From positions 1-45,706 of the forward strand of contig NZ_CADCWD010000075.1 in NCBI RefSeq assembly GCF_902806315.1: DNA of 45,706 nt, read 5' to 3'. The position numbers were made by a program, and so were the translations under genes. The number at the start of each line of letters is the position of its first letter. The stretch's first letter is position 1. The notes beneath the pieces are model-generated. The model was not told where the DNA came from, made no database searches, and was given only the letters and a program-made list of their open reading frames with translations. Below are positions 25,108-34,331 of this stretch, piece after piece. This DNA is from an uncultured Sphingosinicella sp. (GTDB taxonomy: Bacteria > Pseudomonadota > Alphaproteobacteria > Sphingomonadales > Sphingomonadaceae).

Positions 25108-25824
25108 TCAGCCTTCCTCCCGCTGCCCGAAGAAGGTCAGCAGCAGCTGGAAGAGGTTGACGAGGTTCAGGTAGAGCGAGAGCGCACCCATGATGCCGAG
25201 CTTCTCGGCATGCTCGGTACCCGCGAAGGCGAGATAGTCGGACTTCGCGCGCTGGGTGTCCCAGGCGGTAAGCCCGGTGAAGACGATCACGCCCGCGACC
25301 GACACGATGAGCTGCAAAGTCGTCGAGCCCAGGAAGACGTTGACGATGCTGGCGATCACCACCCCGATCAGGCCCATGAAGAGGAAGGTCGTCCACTTCG
25401 TGAGGTCGCTTCTGGTCGTGTAGCCCCACAGGCTCACGCTCCCGAACATCGCTGCCGCGACGAAGAACGTCCGCGCGATGCTCGTCTCGGTGAAAGCGAG
25501 GAAGATGCTCGCCATCAAGACGCCCATCACCGCCGCGAAAGCGAAAAAGGCGGTGCGGGCGCTCGCCACGCTCATCCGTTCCATCCTGAACGACAGGAAG
25601 AAGACGAAGGCGAGCGGCGCGAACATCGCCGCCCACTTGAGCGGCGTGCCGAAGATGGGCTGGTACAAAGCAGGGGTGCTGGCGACGAGCGCCGCAACCA
25701 GGCCAGTGATCACCAGGCCCACGCCCATATTGTTGTAGATGCCGAGCATATGGCGCCGCAGCCCCGCATCGAACGGGACTGCCAGCCCCGGATCGATCCG
25801 GGGCGTGGTGATGGGCCTGTTCAT
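25108..25824 (-). CDS. Bax inhibitor-1/YccA family membrane protein
   Basis: A 238-residue inner-membrane protein with seven hydrophobic segments (from about residue 35 to the end). It follows the BI-1/YbhL-YccA plan, including FSFRMERMSVASARTAFFAFAA, SIFLAFTETSIARTFFVAAAMFGSVSLWGY and the ending ALSLYLNLVNLFQLLLTFFGQREEG. Relatives interact with FtsH or act as calcium-leak channels. ATG 25824 (MNRPITTPRIDPGL) has GGAGGG upstream, inside the end of the DUF465 gene; the open frame to 26112 overlaps that gene and is not used. Two bases separate the genes, so they are co-translated. Confidence 0.9.
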   Translation of the reverse strand: MNRPITTPRIDPGLAVPFDAGLRRHMLGIYNNMGVGLVITGLVAALVASTPALYQPIFGTPLKWAAMFAPLAFVFFLSFRMERMSVASARTAFFAFAAVMGVLMASIFLAFTETSIARTFFVAAAMFGSVSLWGYTTRSDLTKWTTFLFMGLIGVVIASIVNVFLGSTTLQLIVSVAGVIVFTGLTAWDTQRAKSDYLAFAGTEHAEKLGIMGALSLYLNLVNLFQLLLTFFGQREEG

Positions 25825-25826
25825 GG

Positions 25827-26000
25827 TCAGACCCTCCGCGCCTTGAACACCTGGTGGTGCAGGCGGTCCTTGATGGCGAGCTTGAGCTTCTTGAGCCGAA
25901 GCAGGCGAATGTTGTCGGGGAAACGGCGCTTCAGTTCGCGCCTGATCTCTTCGTCCAGCCTGCGGTGAAGTGCCGTCAGCCGATACATGATCACATTCAT
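25827..26000 (-). CDS. DUF465 (YdcH family) small protein
   Basis: A 57-residue, highly basic helical-hairpin protein: MNVIMYRLTALHRRLDEEIR, then LKRRFPDNIRLLRLKKLKLA, then IKDRLHHQVFKARRV. The LxxLHxxLDxxI...RLKKxKLxIKD pattern is characteristic of DUF465, whose function is unknown. GGAGAG lies upstream of ATG 26000. It is the first gene of a unit with the Bax-inhibitor-like gene, and a stem-loop lies 31-91 bases upstream. Confidence 0.88.
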   Translation of the reverse strand: MNVIMYRLTALHRRLDEEIRRELKRRFPDNIRLLRLKKLKLAIKDRLHHQVFKARRV

Positions 26001-26030
26001 AGCCACTCTCCAATCGATGGTTGTTCATCG

Positions 26031-26091
26031 ATCGGGTCAGCCCAAATGCAGGGAAGGGAGCCAAAAAGAACCTGCACCGAGCTAACCCGAT
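26031..26091 (-). promoter_or_regulatory. Structured leader upstream of DUF465 gene
   Basis: Read on the minus strand, ATCGGGTTAGC (26091-26081) pairs with GCTGACCCGAT (26041-26031): 11 bp with one G-T. Inside it TGCAGG (26076-26071) pairs with CCTGCA (26052-26047) around a loop containing TTCTTTTTGG. The wobble is favourable only in minus-strand RNA. It sits between the shared promoter-like blocks and the RBS, so it is a candidate leader switch. Confidence 0.5.
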
Positions 26092-26095
26092 GCGG

Positions 26096-26133
26096 TCCGA
26101 CATCGCGATCAATCGATCGCCAGAGGGGCCCGG
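26096..26133. repeat. Shared block pair, copy upstream of DUF465
   Basis: TCCGACATC (26096-26104) and CGCCAGAGGGGCCCGG (26118-26133), identical to the blocks before terC (25009-25053) but with 13 instead of 20 bases between them. Confidence 0.5.
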
Positions 26134-26217
26134 TCCGCAGGTGCCAGCTAGCGCAAGTCGAGCGGATTTTCAAGAGGGTCTGTTGACCCACCTCCGCCGA
26201 GGCGGCACTGCCGCGCC

Positions 26218-27576
26218 ATGGCGAAGCTCCCCACAGTCGCGATCGTAGGCCGGCCGAACGTCGGAAAATCGACGCTTTTCAATCGCCTGGTCGGGCGAAA
26301 GCTGGCGCTTGTTGACGACCGTCCGGGCGTGACTCGCGACCGCCGCGAGGGTGAGGCGACCCTGCTCGGGCTCGACTTCCGTGTGATCGATACAGCCGGC
26401 TACGAGGATGAGGATCCCGAGACGCTGCCGGGCCGGATGCGGGCGCAAACGGTGGCCGCGGTGAAGGAGGCGGACGTCGCCCTCTTCCTGTTCGACGCGC
26501 GCGCCGGGCTGACGCCGCTCGACGAAGAGATCGGGCGCTGGCTGAGGAGCGAGACCACGCCCGTGGTCCTGGCCGGCAACAAGGCCGAGGGCAAAGCGGG
26601 CGAGAGCGGGATCATGGAAGCCTATGCGCTCGGCTTCGGCGAGCCGATCGCGATGAGCGCGGAGCATGGGGAGGGCGTCGTCGACCTGTTCGAGCATATC
26701 CGCCCCTATGTGGAGCGCGAGGAGGACGAGGAGGAGGAAGAAGGCGAGGGGCCGCTGAAGCTCGCCATCGTCGGGCGCCCGAATGCCGGCAAGTCGACGC
26801 TGATCAACCGCATCCTCAACCAGGAGCGGCTGATCACCGGGCCGGAGGCGGGCATCACGCGCGATTCCATCGCGATCGATTGGGAATGGCAGGCGCCGGA
26901 CGGCCAGCGGCACCCGGTGCGGCTGATCGACACGGCCGGCATGCGCAAGAAGGCCAAGGTCGAGGACAAGCTCGAGAAGCTGTCCGTGGCCGACGCGCGG
27001 CGGGCGGTCGACTTCGCGGAGGTGGTGGTGCTGCTGCTCGACGGCACGCGCGGGCTGGAGGCGCAGGACCTCAGGATCGCCGACAACGTGCTGCAGGAGG
27101 GCCGCGCCCTCATCGTCGCGATCAACAAATGGGACGTGGCCGAAGGGCCGAGCGCGCTGTTCAACGGCATCAAGGGGGCGCTGGACGAAGGTCTTAGCCA
27201 GGCGCGCGGCGTGCCGCTGCTGACCGTGTCGGGGATGACGGGCAAGGGTATCGACCAGCTGCTCGGCGCCGCCATGGAGGTGCGGGAGATCTGGTCGAAG
27301 CGCGTCTCGACCGGCCAGCTCAATCGCTGGTTCGAGGAGGCGGTGGAAAGGAACCCGCCGCCCGCGCCCGGCGGCAAGCGCATCAAGCTTCGCTATATCA
27401 CCCAGGTGAACACGCGCCCGCCAAGCTTCGTCCTGTTCGGGACGCGGGTCGACCAGCTGCCGGACAGCTATCTTCGCTACCTCATCAACGGCATTCGCAA
27501 GGAGCTGGGCTTCGGGGCGGTGCCGGTCCGTCTGAGCGCGCGCGCGTCGCGCAACCCGTTCGACAAAGACAAATAA
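26218..27576 (+). CDS. der: GTPase Der (ribosome biogenesis)
   Basis: A 452-residue essential GTPase that assists 50S ribosomal subunit maturation. Two tandem G domains are followed by a KH-like domain. Domain 1 has GRPNVGKST (10-18), DTAGYED and NKAE; domain 2 has GRPNAGKST (about 187-195), DTAGMRKKAKV and NKWD. The C-terminal domain contains TGQLNRWFEEAVERNPPP and RYLINGIRKELGFGAVPVRL. An acidic linker (EREEDEEEEEGEGP) joins the G domains. GAGGCGG lies upstream of ATG 26218. It is usually adjacent to bamB; here a 2.4-kb opposite-strand block lies between them. Confidence 0.97.
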   Translation: MAKLPTVAIVGRPNVGKSTLFNRLVGRKLALVDDRPGVTRDRREGEATLLGLDFRVIDTAGYEDEDPETLPGRMRAQTVAAVKEADVALFLFDARAGLTPLDEEIGRWLRSETTPVVLAGNKAEGKAGESGIMEAYALGFGEPIAMSAEHGEGVVDLFEHIRPYVEREEDEEEEEGEGPLKLAIVGRPNAGKSTLINRILNQERLITGPEAGITRDSIAIDWEWQAPDGQRHPVRLIDTAGMRKKAKVEDKLEKLSVADARRAVDFAEVVVLLLDGTRGLEAQDLRIADNVLQEGRALIVAINKWDVAEGPSALFNGIKGALDEGLSQARGVPLLTVSGMTGKGIDQLLGAAMEVREIWSKRVSTGQLNRWFEEAVERNPPPAPGGKRIKLRYITQVNTRPPSFVLFGTRVDQLPDSYLRYLINGIRKELGFGAVPVRLSARASRNPFDKDK

Positions 27577-27719
27577 GGGCCGGCGAACGATCCGCGCCGA
27601 AACGGACGAGAGCGGCCACGCCGCGGTTACAATCGGCTGCTTCTTAAACGCCCTGTTTACCCCGCTGGCTTAGATTTGTGCCGACAAGGTGGACATGCGG
27701 GCGCGAAAAGGACGGAACG

Positions 27720-28145
27720 ATGGCTGAAGCCAACCCAATAGTGGATTGGACCGTGTTCCAGCAGACCCGGGCCGAGCTGGGGCCGGGCTTCGTCCGCATT
27801 CTCGGCTATTTCCAGGAAGACGGCGAGAAATCCGTCGCCAAGATCGAGGACGCGATGCGCCGCAAGGACGCGGCCGCGCTCGTCATTCCCGCCCACACGT
27901 TGAAGTCCGAAGCGCGCCAGTTCGGCGCCGAGCCGCTCGGTGAGCTCGCAGAGGAGATCGAGTTCGTCGCCCGCCGCTCCATCGAGAGCCGGTTGTTCCC
28001 CGATCAACTGCTGCCCGCAGTGGCGAAGCTCCGCTCGCTCTACCAAACGACGATGGAGCTGTTCGAGAAAGAGGCCAACCCGCTGGCCCAGCGCCGGCCG
28101 AGTGGCAATCGCGACGCGAGCAACCAGGATTTTGGCCGCATCTAA
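27720..28145 (+). CDS. HPt domain phosphotransfer protein
   Basis: A 141-residue protein built on a histidine phosphotransfer four-helix bundle. The phospho-acceptor is His59 in VIPAHTLKSEARQFGAEPLG, the HPt signature, within helices from about 15 to 120. A polar tail (NPLAQRRPSGNRDASNQDFG) follows. It would relay phosphate between a hybrid kinase and a response regulator; neither is in the window. ATG 27720 (MAEANPIVDW) has AAGGAC upstream and is preferred over the frame start at 27678. A weak CtrA-like half-site pair lies near 27644. Confidence 0.85.
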   Translation: MAEANPIVDWTVFQQTRAELGPGFVRILGYFQEDGEKSVAKIEDAMRRKDAAALVIPAHTLKSEARQFGAEPLGELAEEIEFVARRSIESRLFPDQLLPAVAKLRSLYQTTMELFEKEANPLAQRRPSGNRDASNQDFGRI

Positions 28146-28151
28146 ACGCCG

Positions 28152-29351
28152 TTAGACAGGCACTTCCCTGCGCATTGGCTGGCGCTCGCCGCTCGCGAGG
28201 CTGCGCCAGAGCCATTCGAGCGGTCCGTAGCGATAGCGCTCCAGCCACGGCTTCGACCAGGCGAGGATCAGCACCCAGACCGCGAGCACCACCCAATAGA
28301 GCTCCGCGCGCGAAAGCTGCCCGAACATGCCGAAGCCGTATCCATAGAAGAAGGTGGTCGTGAGAAGCGACGTGCCCAGATAATTGCTTAAGGCCATGCG
28401 CCCCGCCGCTTCCAACCGGCTCGTAAACCAGCGCAGGTCGCCGCTTCGCACCAGCAGGATCACCGCCGCAGCGTGGGCAAGCGCGATGAAGGGGCGGAGA
28501 ATGAGGCTGAGCCCTTCGGTGAGCGACCCGAGGCCCGGCGCGAAGTCGCGAGCCAGCAATAACCAGGCGAGCGCCAGGGTGAGCGGAGCCGCGATGAGAT
28601 AACCGATCGCGATCGTGCGCCAGTAAGCTCTCCGCGACCAGGCTGCGCTGAGGAAGCCGTTGCGGTAGAAGAGGATGCCGAGCGCCATGAAGCCGATCGT
28701 CTCCGGCATGTAGGCGACCAGCGTATCCGTTTGGAACTGGACGGTCGTTCGCGCGCGCGCTGCGAACACGTCGGCGAAACCGCCGCGATAGCTCGCAATC
28801 TCCTGCGCCGCCTGAGCTGCGACGTCCCGCGCGCTCAGCGGGGTTGCACCTGCCTGCTGTAGATAGGTGGCGCCGAATTGCAGAAGTTCGATCGCGATCA
28901 TTCCCGCGAAGAGGATCCAGAGGGCGCGGGGCCGGAAGCGCCAGAGAACGAAAGCAAAGGCGCCGCCGACGGCATATTGGACCAGGATGTCGCCGAACCA
29001 GATGAGCCAGGCGTGGATCATGCCGAACATGAACAGCCAGAACATGCGTCGAAGGTGCGCCTCTATCGCGCTGCCGGTCTCCCGCGCTTCGGCGCGGTCG
29101 GCGATCAGCACCATGGAGGCGCCGAACAGCATGGTGAAAAGCGCCCGCATCTTGCCTTCGGCGAGAATGAAGTTGATCAGCCACGCCGCCATGTCTGCGC
29201 GCCCTTCCGCGCCGTAGAAAGTGGGGTTGTTATAGGCGCTGCCCGGGTGGCCCATGACGACGATGTTCATGAGCAGGATGCCGCAGACTGCCATCCCGCG
29301 CACAGCGTCCATCGACGCGATCCGGGGCGGGGGCGCGGACGTGTCGGTCAT
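28152..29351 (-). CDS. DUF418 domain membrane protein
   Basis: A 399-residue inner-membrane protein with about ten hydrophobic segments. The N-terminal RIASMDAVRGMAVCGILLMNI, the FTMLFGASMVL and MFWLFMFGMIHAWLIWFGDIL segments, and a C-terminal DUF418 region (AGRMALSNYLGTSLLTTTFFYG, ending GPLEWLWRSLASGE) identify the family; the substrate is unknown. It lies downstream of bfr on the same strand, separated by a hairpin, and converges on the HPt gene. No clear RBS is visible before ATG 29351. Confidence 0.9.
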   Translation of the reverse strand: MTDTSAPPPRIASMDAVRGMAVCGILLMNIVVMGHPGSAYNNPTFYGAEGRADMAAWLINFILAEGKMRALFTMLFGASMVLIADRAEARETGSAIEAHLRRMFWLFMFGMIHAWLIWFGDILVQYAVGGAFAFVLWRFRPRALWILFAGMIAIELLQFGATYLQQAGATPLSARDVAAQAAQEIASYRGGFADVFAARARTTVQFQTDTLVAYMPETIGFMALGILFYRNGFLSAAWSRRAYWRTIAIGYLIAAPLTLALAWLLLARDFAPGLGSLTEGLSLILRPFIALAHAAAVILLVRSGDLRWFTSRLEAAGRMALSNYLGTSLLTTTFFYGYGFGMFGQLSRAELYWVVLAVWVLILAWSKPWLERYRYGPLEWLWRSLASGERQPMRREVPV

Positions 29352-29358
29352 TCAGGCT

Positions 29359-29376
29359 CCCCCTTGCACAAGGGGG
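29359..29376. terminator. Hairpin between bfr and DUF418
   Basis: CCCCCTTG (29359-29366) and CAAGGGGG (29369-29376) form a perfect 8-bp dyad with a 2-base centre, eight bases upstream of the DUF418 start. It may end bfr transcripts or be a dispersed hairpin; no T-run follows on the minus strand. Confidence 0.4.
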
Positions 29377-29403
29377 TGACACCAGAGGCGGGGGAGGAGA
29401 AGC

Positions 29404-29883
29404 TCAGGCTTCGGCAGGCTTCGACTGAAGCTGGATGTAGTTCTGGATGCCCATGTTCTGGATCATGCCGAGATGCTGCTCGATCGTGTCGACATGCTCC
29501 TCCTCATTCTCGAGGATCTGAGCGAAAAGGTCGCGGCTGACATAGTCGCGGACGGTCTCGCAATAAGCGATCGCCTCGCGCAGCTGGGTCAGCGCCTCCA
29601 TCTCGAGCGCAAGGTCGGCGCGGAGCAATTCCTCGACGGTTTCGCCGATGCGCAGCCGGCCGAGCATCTGGAAATTGGGCAGGCCGTCCAGGAACAGGAT
29701 GCGTGCCGAGAGGATGTCGGCATGCTTCATCTCGTCGATGGATTCGTGCCGCTCGAACTGGGCGAGGCGGTGGATGCCCCAATTGTCGAGCATGCGGTAA
29801 TGCAGCCAATATTGGTTGACCGCCGTCAGCTCGTTCTTGAGCGCCTCGTTGAGGAACTCGATAACCTTCTCGTTGCCCTTCAT
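29404..29883 (-). CDS. bfr: Bacterioferritin
   Basis: A 159-residue subunit of the 24-mer, haem-binding iron storage shell. Ferroxidase ligands are in place: Glu18 ([18 protein letters not shown]), Glu51 and His54 ([11 protein letters not shown]), Glu94 ([12 protein letters not shown]), and Glu127/His130 ([11 protein letters not shown]). Met52, the haem ligand, lies between Glu51 and His54. AGGAGG precedes ATG 29883; the open frame to 30045 is not used. bfd lies 101 bases upstream on the same strand, so storage and release genes are linked. Confidence 0.97.
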   Translation of the reverse strand: MKGNEKVIEFLNEALKNELTAVNQYWLHYRMLDNWGIHRLAQFERHESIDEMKHADILSARILFLDGLPNFQMLGRLRIGETVEELLRADLALEMEALTQLREAIAYCETVRDYVSRDLFAQILENEEEHVDTIEQHLGMIQNMGIQNYIQLQSKPAEA

Positions 29884-29984
29884 GCACGGCCTCCTGTTGC
29901 AGGTGGCATAGCGGAAGGGGCTCTTCAAATCATCAAGAAAATGGCGGAAATCTGCGGGTTTGCGGAGCGGCCTAGCTGCTCTTG

Positions 29985-30155
29985 CTAGGCAGTCGCGCGC
30001 TCGGCTGCGATGATCTCGCGCGCGAATGAGAAGCATTGTCCGCAACGCGCCTTCTTGCCGCAGGCGCGGTAGGCGCTGCTGGGGCAGGACGCGCCGTGGC
30101 GAGCCGCTGCCCGGACGTCATTCTCGCGAATCGCATTACAGATACAAACGATCAT
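29985..30155 (-). CDS. bfd: Bacterioferritin-associated ferredoxin
   Basis: A 56-residue [2Fe-2S] protein that donates electrons to bacterioferritin to mobilise stored iron. It begins [20 protein letters not shown] and ends [19 protein letters not shown]. The cysteines Cys4, Cys6, Cys38 and Cys41 give exactly the CxC-x31-CxxC spacing of Bfd. It has no strong Shine-Dalgarno sequence. A Fur-like dyad overlaps its presumed promoter. A 6-bp hairpin (29970-29975 / 29985-29990) spans its stop codon, perhaps setting the bfd:bfr ratio. Confidence 0.93.
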   Translation of the reverse strand: MIVCICNAIRENDVRAAARHGASCPSSAYRACGKKARCGQCFSFAREIIAAERATA

Positions 30156-30176
30156 GGACATCGGATATATCGCTAA

Positions 30177-30191
30177 TGCGAATAGGTCGCA
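30177..30191. promoter_or_regulatory. Fur-like box upstream of bfd
   Basis: TGCGAATAGGTCGCA, centred 29 bases before the bfd start, is an imperfect 7-1-7 dyad resembling alphaproteobacterial Fur/Mur sites (TGCGAAT-N-ATTCGCA, two mismatches in the right arm). Iron control of bfd-bfr is expected. Confidence 0.4.
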
Positions 30192-30200
30192 ATAGCTTCG

Positions 30201-32441
<2,241 letters not shown>

Positions 32442-32535
32442 GCGCGGCCTCTATTCGATCGATTCCACTTTGTCGAAGGGGCGGCGAGGGTGTATGGATG
32501 ATCATGTTTTGTTCTCAAGCAGGAGGAGATGGATC

Positions 32536-33006
32536 ATGGGCGTGAAGGCAAAACCGGAAGGCTATCATAGCGTTACACCCTATCTGATCGTGGACGGCGC
32601 GGAGGAGGCGATTCGCTTCTACGCGGAGGCGTTCGGCGCGACCGAGCAGATGCGCCTGCCGATGGGCGACAAGATCGGCCATGCCGAGGTGAAGGTCGGC
32701 GACAGCGTGATCATGTTGTCGGACGAATGGCCCGATTACGGCAAGCTCGGGCCCAAGTCCCGCGGCGGCGCGACGGCGGGGTTGATGATCTACCTGGAGG
32801 ATGTCGACGCGGCAGTGGAACGGGCGGTCGCAGCCGGCGCAACGGTCGAGCGGCCGGTGGAGGATCAGTTCTACGGGGACCGCTCGGGAACGGTGATCGA
32901 CCCGTTCGGCCACAGCTGGACCCTGGCCACCCATGTCGAAGACGTGCCGGAAGACGAACTGCAGCGCCGCATGGCGGAGTTCTCGAAACAGGCGGAACCT
33001 GCATGA
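32536..33006 (+). CDS. VOC/glyoxalase superfamily (PhnB-like) protein
   Basis: A 156-residue dimeric betaalphabetabetabeta-fold protein. It shows VTPYLIVDGAEEAIRFYAEAFGATE, GHAEVKVGDSVIMLSDEWPDYG and the C-terminal DRSGTVIDPFGHSWTLATHVEDV, the usual signature of PhnB-like (DUF1428/3-demethylubiquinone-type) VOC proteins. Candidate metal ligands are His48 or so in GHAEV and the terminal Glu/His; catalysis is unproven. AGGAGG precedes ATG 32536. Immediately after its stop begins the inverted-repeat-framed DUF559 unit. Confidence 0.85.
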   Translation: MGVKAKPEGYHSVTPYLIVDGAEEAIRFYAEAFGATEQMRLPMGDKIGHAEVKVGDSVIMLSDEWPDYGKLGPKSRGGATAGLMIYLEDVDAAVERAVAAGATVERPVEDQFYGDRSGTVIDPFGHSWTLATHVEDVPEDELQRRMAEFSKQAEPA

Positions 33007-33031
33007 CCTTAGTCTCTCCCCAAGCCCGCTT

Positions 33032-33065
33032 GGGGAGGGGGACCATGCGAAGCATGTGGAGGGGT
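33032..33065. repeat. Left inverted repeat of DUF559 unit
   Basis: Begins GGGGAGGGGGACCATGCG, contains the small palindrome CATGC-GAA-GCATG and ends TGGAGGGGT. It equals the reverse complement of 33416-33450 except for one missing G after GCATG. Confidence 0.9.
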
Positions 33066-33067
33066 AG

Positions 33068-33475
33068 ATGGCGCAAAACAGGATGGTCATTCGAGCTCGC
33101 GAGCTGCGTCGGCTGACAAGTCTGCCGGAAGGCGTTCTCTGGCAGGTGCTGCGGACCCGCCCTGGGGGTCTGAAATTCCGAAGGCAGCACCCAATCGGCG
33201 CCTTCGTTGTGGATTTCTACTGCGCGGCGGTGAATCTGGTCGTGGAAGTCGATGGGGCGAGCCATGGCATGGGCGGGCAGGCTCAGCGGGACGCGCGGCG
33301 TACCGCCTGGTTGAAGTCGCAAGGATTGCGAGTGCTACGATATACGGCCGCGGACGTACTGCACGACCCGCAGGCCGTGGCTTCCGGCATTGTCGCTCGG
33401 GTGTCGGGCAAAACCACCCCTCCACCATGCTTCGCATGGTCCCCCTCCCCATCGCGCGCGATGGGGAGGAAGTAA
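33068..33475 (+). CDS. DUF559 (Vsr-like endonuclease fold) protein
   Basis: A 135-residue protein of the DUF559 family, which has the PD-(D/E)xK/Vsr-like nuclease fold. The core FRRQHPIGAFVVDFYCAAVNLVVEVDG (37-63) carries the putative acidic site Asp49, Glu60, Asp62. RDARRTAWLKSQGLRVLRYTAADVL (75-98) follows, as in the family. The last ~20 residues (TTPPPCFAWSPSPSRAMGRK) are translated from the right inverted repeat, and the stop codon is in host flanking DNA, so the tail is not family sequence. ATG 33068 lies three bases after the left repeat with no ordinary RBS except the GGAGGGG of that repeat. Function and activity unknown. Confidence 0.8.
   Translation: MAQNRMVIRARELRRLTSLPEGVLWQVLRTRPGGLKFRRQHPIGAFVVDFYCAAVNLVVEVDGASHGMGGQAQRDARRTAWLKSQGLRVLRYTAADVLHDPQAVASGIVARVSGKTTPPPCFAWSPSPSRAMGRK
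33416..33450. repeat. Right inverted repeat of DUF559 unit
   Basis: ACCCCTCCACCATGCTTCGC leads into ATGGTCCCCCTCCCC: 35 bases, reverse complement of the left repeat plus one extra G/C. It codes for the C-terminal tail of the DUF559 frame. Confidence 0.9.
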
Positions 33476-33504
33476 AAGGCCGGCCGAGTATTGCTCGACC
33501 GGCC
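33474..33504 (-). terminator. Terminator of the MliC-like gene
   Basis: On the minus strand GGCCGGTCGAG (33504-33494) pairs with CTCGGCCGGCC (33488-33478), with one G-T and a 5-base loop, followed by TTTT (33477-33474). The DUF559 stop codon lies inside this tract, so the DUF559 unit abuts an older host terminator. Confidence 0.85.
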
Positions 33505-33526
33505 CTGCGTTACGATGAGAAGGTGA

Positions 33527-33910
33527 TCAGGCCTTGCAGCTCTGGCTGCCGCCCTGCGGCGACGAGTAGGTGATCTGCTCGCTATTTCCGCTGACGGTGA
33601 AGCCGTCGGCGGACTTGTAGGCGCCACCCGCCGTCTCCGCGGTGACCGTCGCGAGCGGGGGCTCGGCGCCCTTCTCCTTGCGGACCACGGCGGTGTTGTT
33701 GGACATGAAGTCGATATAGACGAGGCTGTTGTCCTTGCACCGATAGGTGCGGCTCGCCTGGATGGCGGGCGGGAGCTCGACCGGCGGTGCCTTTGCGAGC
33801 TCGGCGGCTTGAGGATCGGGAGTTTCGACGACCTCGGTCTCCGCCTGGCAGGCGGCGAGAGAGAGGGTGGCCGCGACGCACGCGGCGGCGAGGGAAAGGG
33901 TCTTTTGCAT
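33527..33910 (-). CDS. MliC/PliC-like lipoprotein (lysozyme inhibitor)
   Basis: A 127-residue lipoprotein: signal peptide with lipobox SLAAC (Cys21), an acidic/proline linker (about 22-50) and a small beta-barrel. The MliC domain shows YRCKDNSLVYIDFMSNNTAVV, GGAYKSADGFTVSGNSEQITY and a terminal QSCKA, with cysteines in YRC and QSC likely bonded. Members inhibit C-type lysozyme in the periplasm. It is followed by its own terminator and diverges from the 34055 gene. Confidence 0.8.
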   Translation of the reverse strand: MQKTLSLAAACVAATLSLAACQAETEVVETPDPQAAELAKAPPVELPPAIQASRTYRCKDNSLVYIDFMSNNTAVVRKEKGAEPPLATVTAETAGGAYKSADGFTVSGNSEQITYSSPQGGSQSCKA

Positions 33911-34054
33911 TGCGGCAATTTGCGGCAGCGCAGCGATGCGTCAAGTGAATTATTTGTTGCGGAAATCCGCGCCGTTCAGCTGATATTCGACAAAAGCGGA
34001 CGGCCGCGTTAACCTCTTTCCCGAAGCAGCGGGGTTTGGAGGGTAATCGAGCGG

Positions 34055-34312
34055 ATGCAGCGTGTACGCATCGGTTTGACGGGATTGGCTTTCGTGTTCG
34101 TGCTGGTCCTGCTCGCGGCGGTCTTCACCAGCCCGAGCGAAGAGGAGCCCATCACTGCCAACAGCATCGACCGGCAGATCCGGGGCGGCAAACAAGGCGC
34201 GGACGCAGGTGCTCGGGAAGAGCCCAAGGAACCGCTCGCCGAGCTCGGCGTAGCGCCGGGCAATGCCGATTCGAACAGCAGCAAGGACGGCGCGGCCGGA
34301 GCCGCCAAGTAA
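34055..34312 (+). CDS. Small single-pass membrane protein
   Basis: An 85-residue protein with a short basic N terminus, one transmembrane segment (about 5-25, IGLTGLAFVFVLVLLAAVF) and a polar, Glu/Gly/Lys/Ala-rich tail. No family recognised. GGAGGG lies upstream of ATG 34055 at a rather long spacing. The next gene begins 20 bases after its stop and both concern the envelope, so they may form one unit. Confidence 0.6.
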   Translation: MQRVRIGLTGLAFVFVLVLLAAVFTSPSEEEPITANSIDRQIRGGKQGADAGAREEPKEPLAELGVAPGNADSNSSKDGAAGAAK

Positions 34313-34331
34313 CAGGAGGCCGCTCCCGCTG

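Larger units (their letters stand above)
33016..33469 (+). mobile_element. Inverted-repeat-framed DUF559 unit
   Basis: A 454-base block whose ends mirror each other. Outer hairpins are CTCCCCAAGC/GCTTGGGGAG (33016-33037) on the left and CCTCCCCATCGC/GCGATGGGGAGG (33444-33469) on the right. Just inside lie 34- and 35-base inverted repeats (33032-33065 and 33416-33450), identical apart from one missing base. The only gene inside is a DUF559 nuclease-like frame beginning three bases after the left repeat and reading through the right one. No transposase or target-site duplication was recognised. Mobility is inferred from structure. Confidence 0.55.

Noticed and set aside
27644-27660. CtrA-like TTAA-N7-GTTTAC before the HPt gene
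   Set aside because: Second half-site mismatches TTAA at two of four positions; too weak to annotate.
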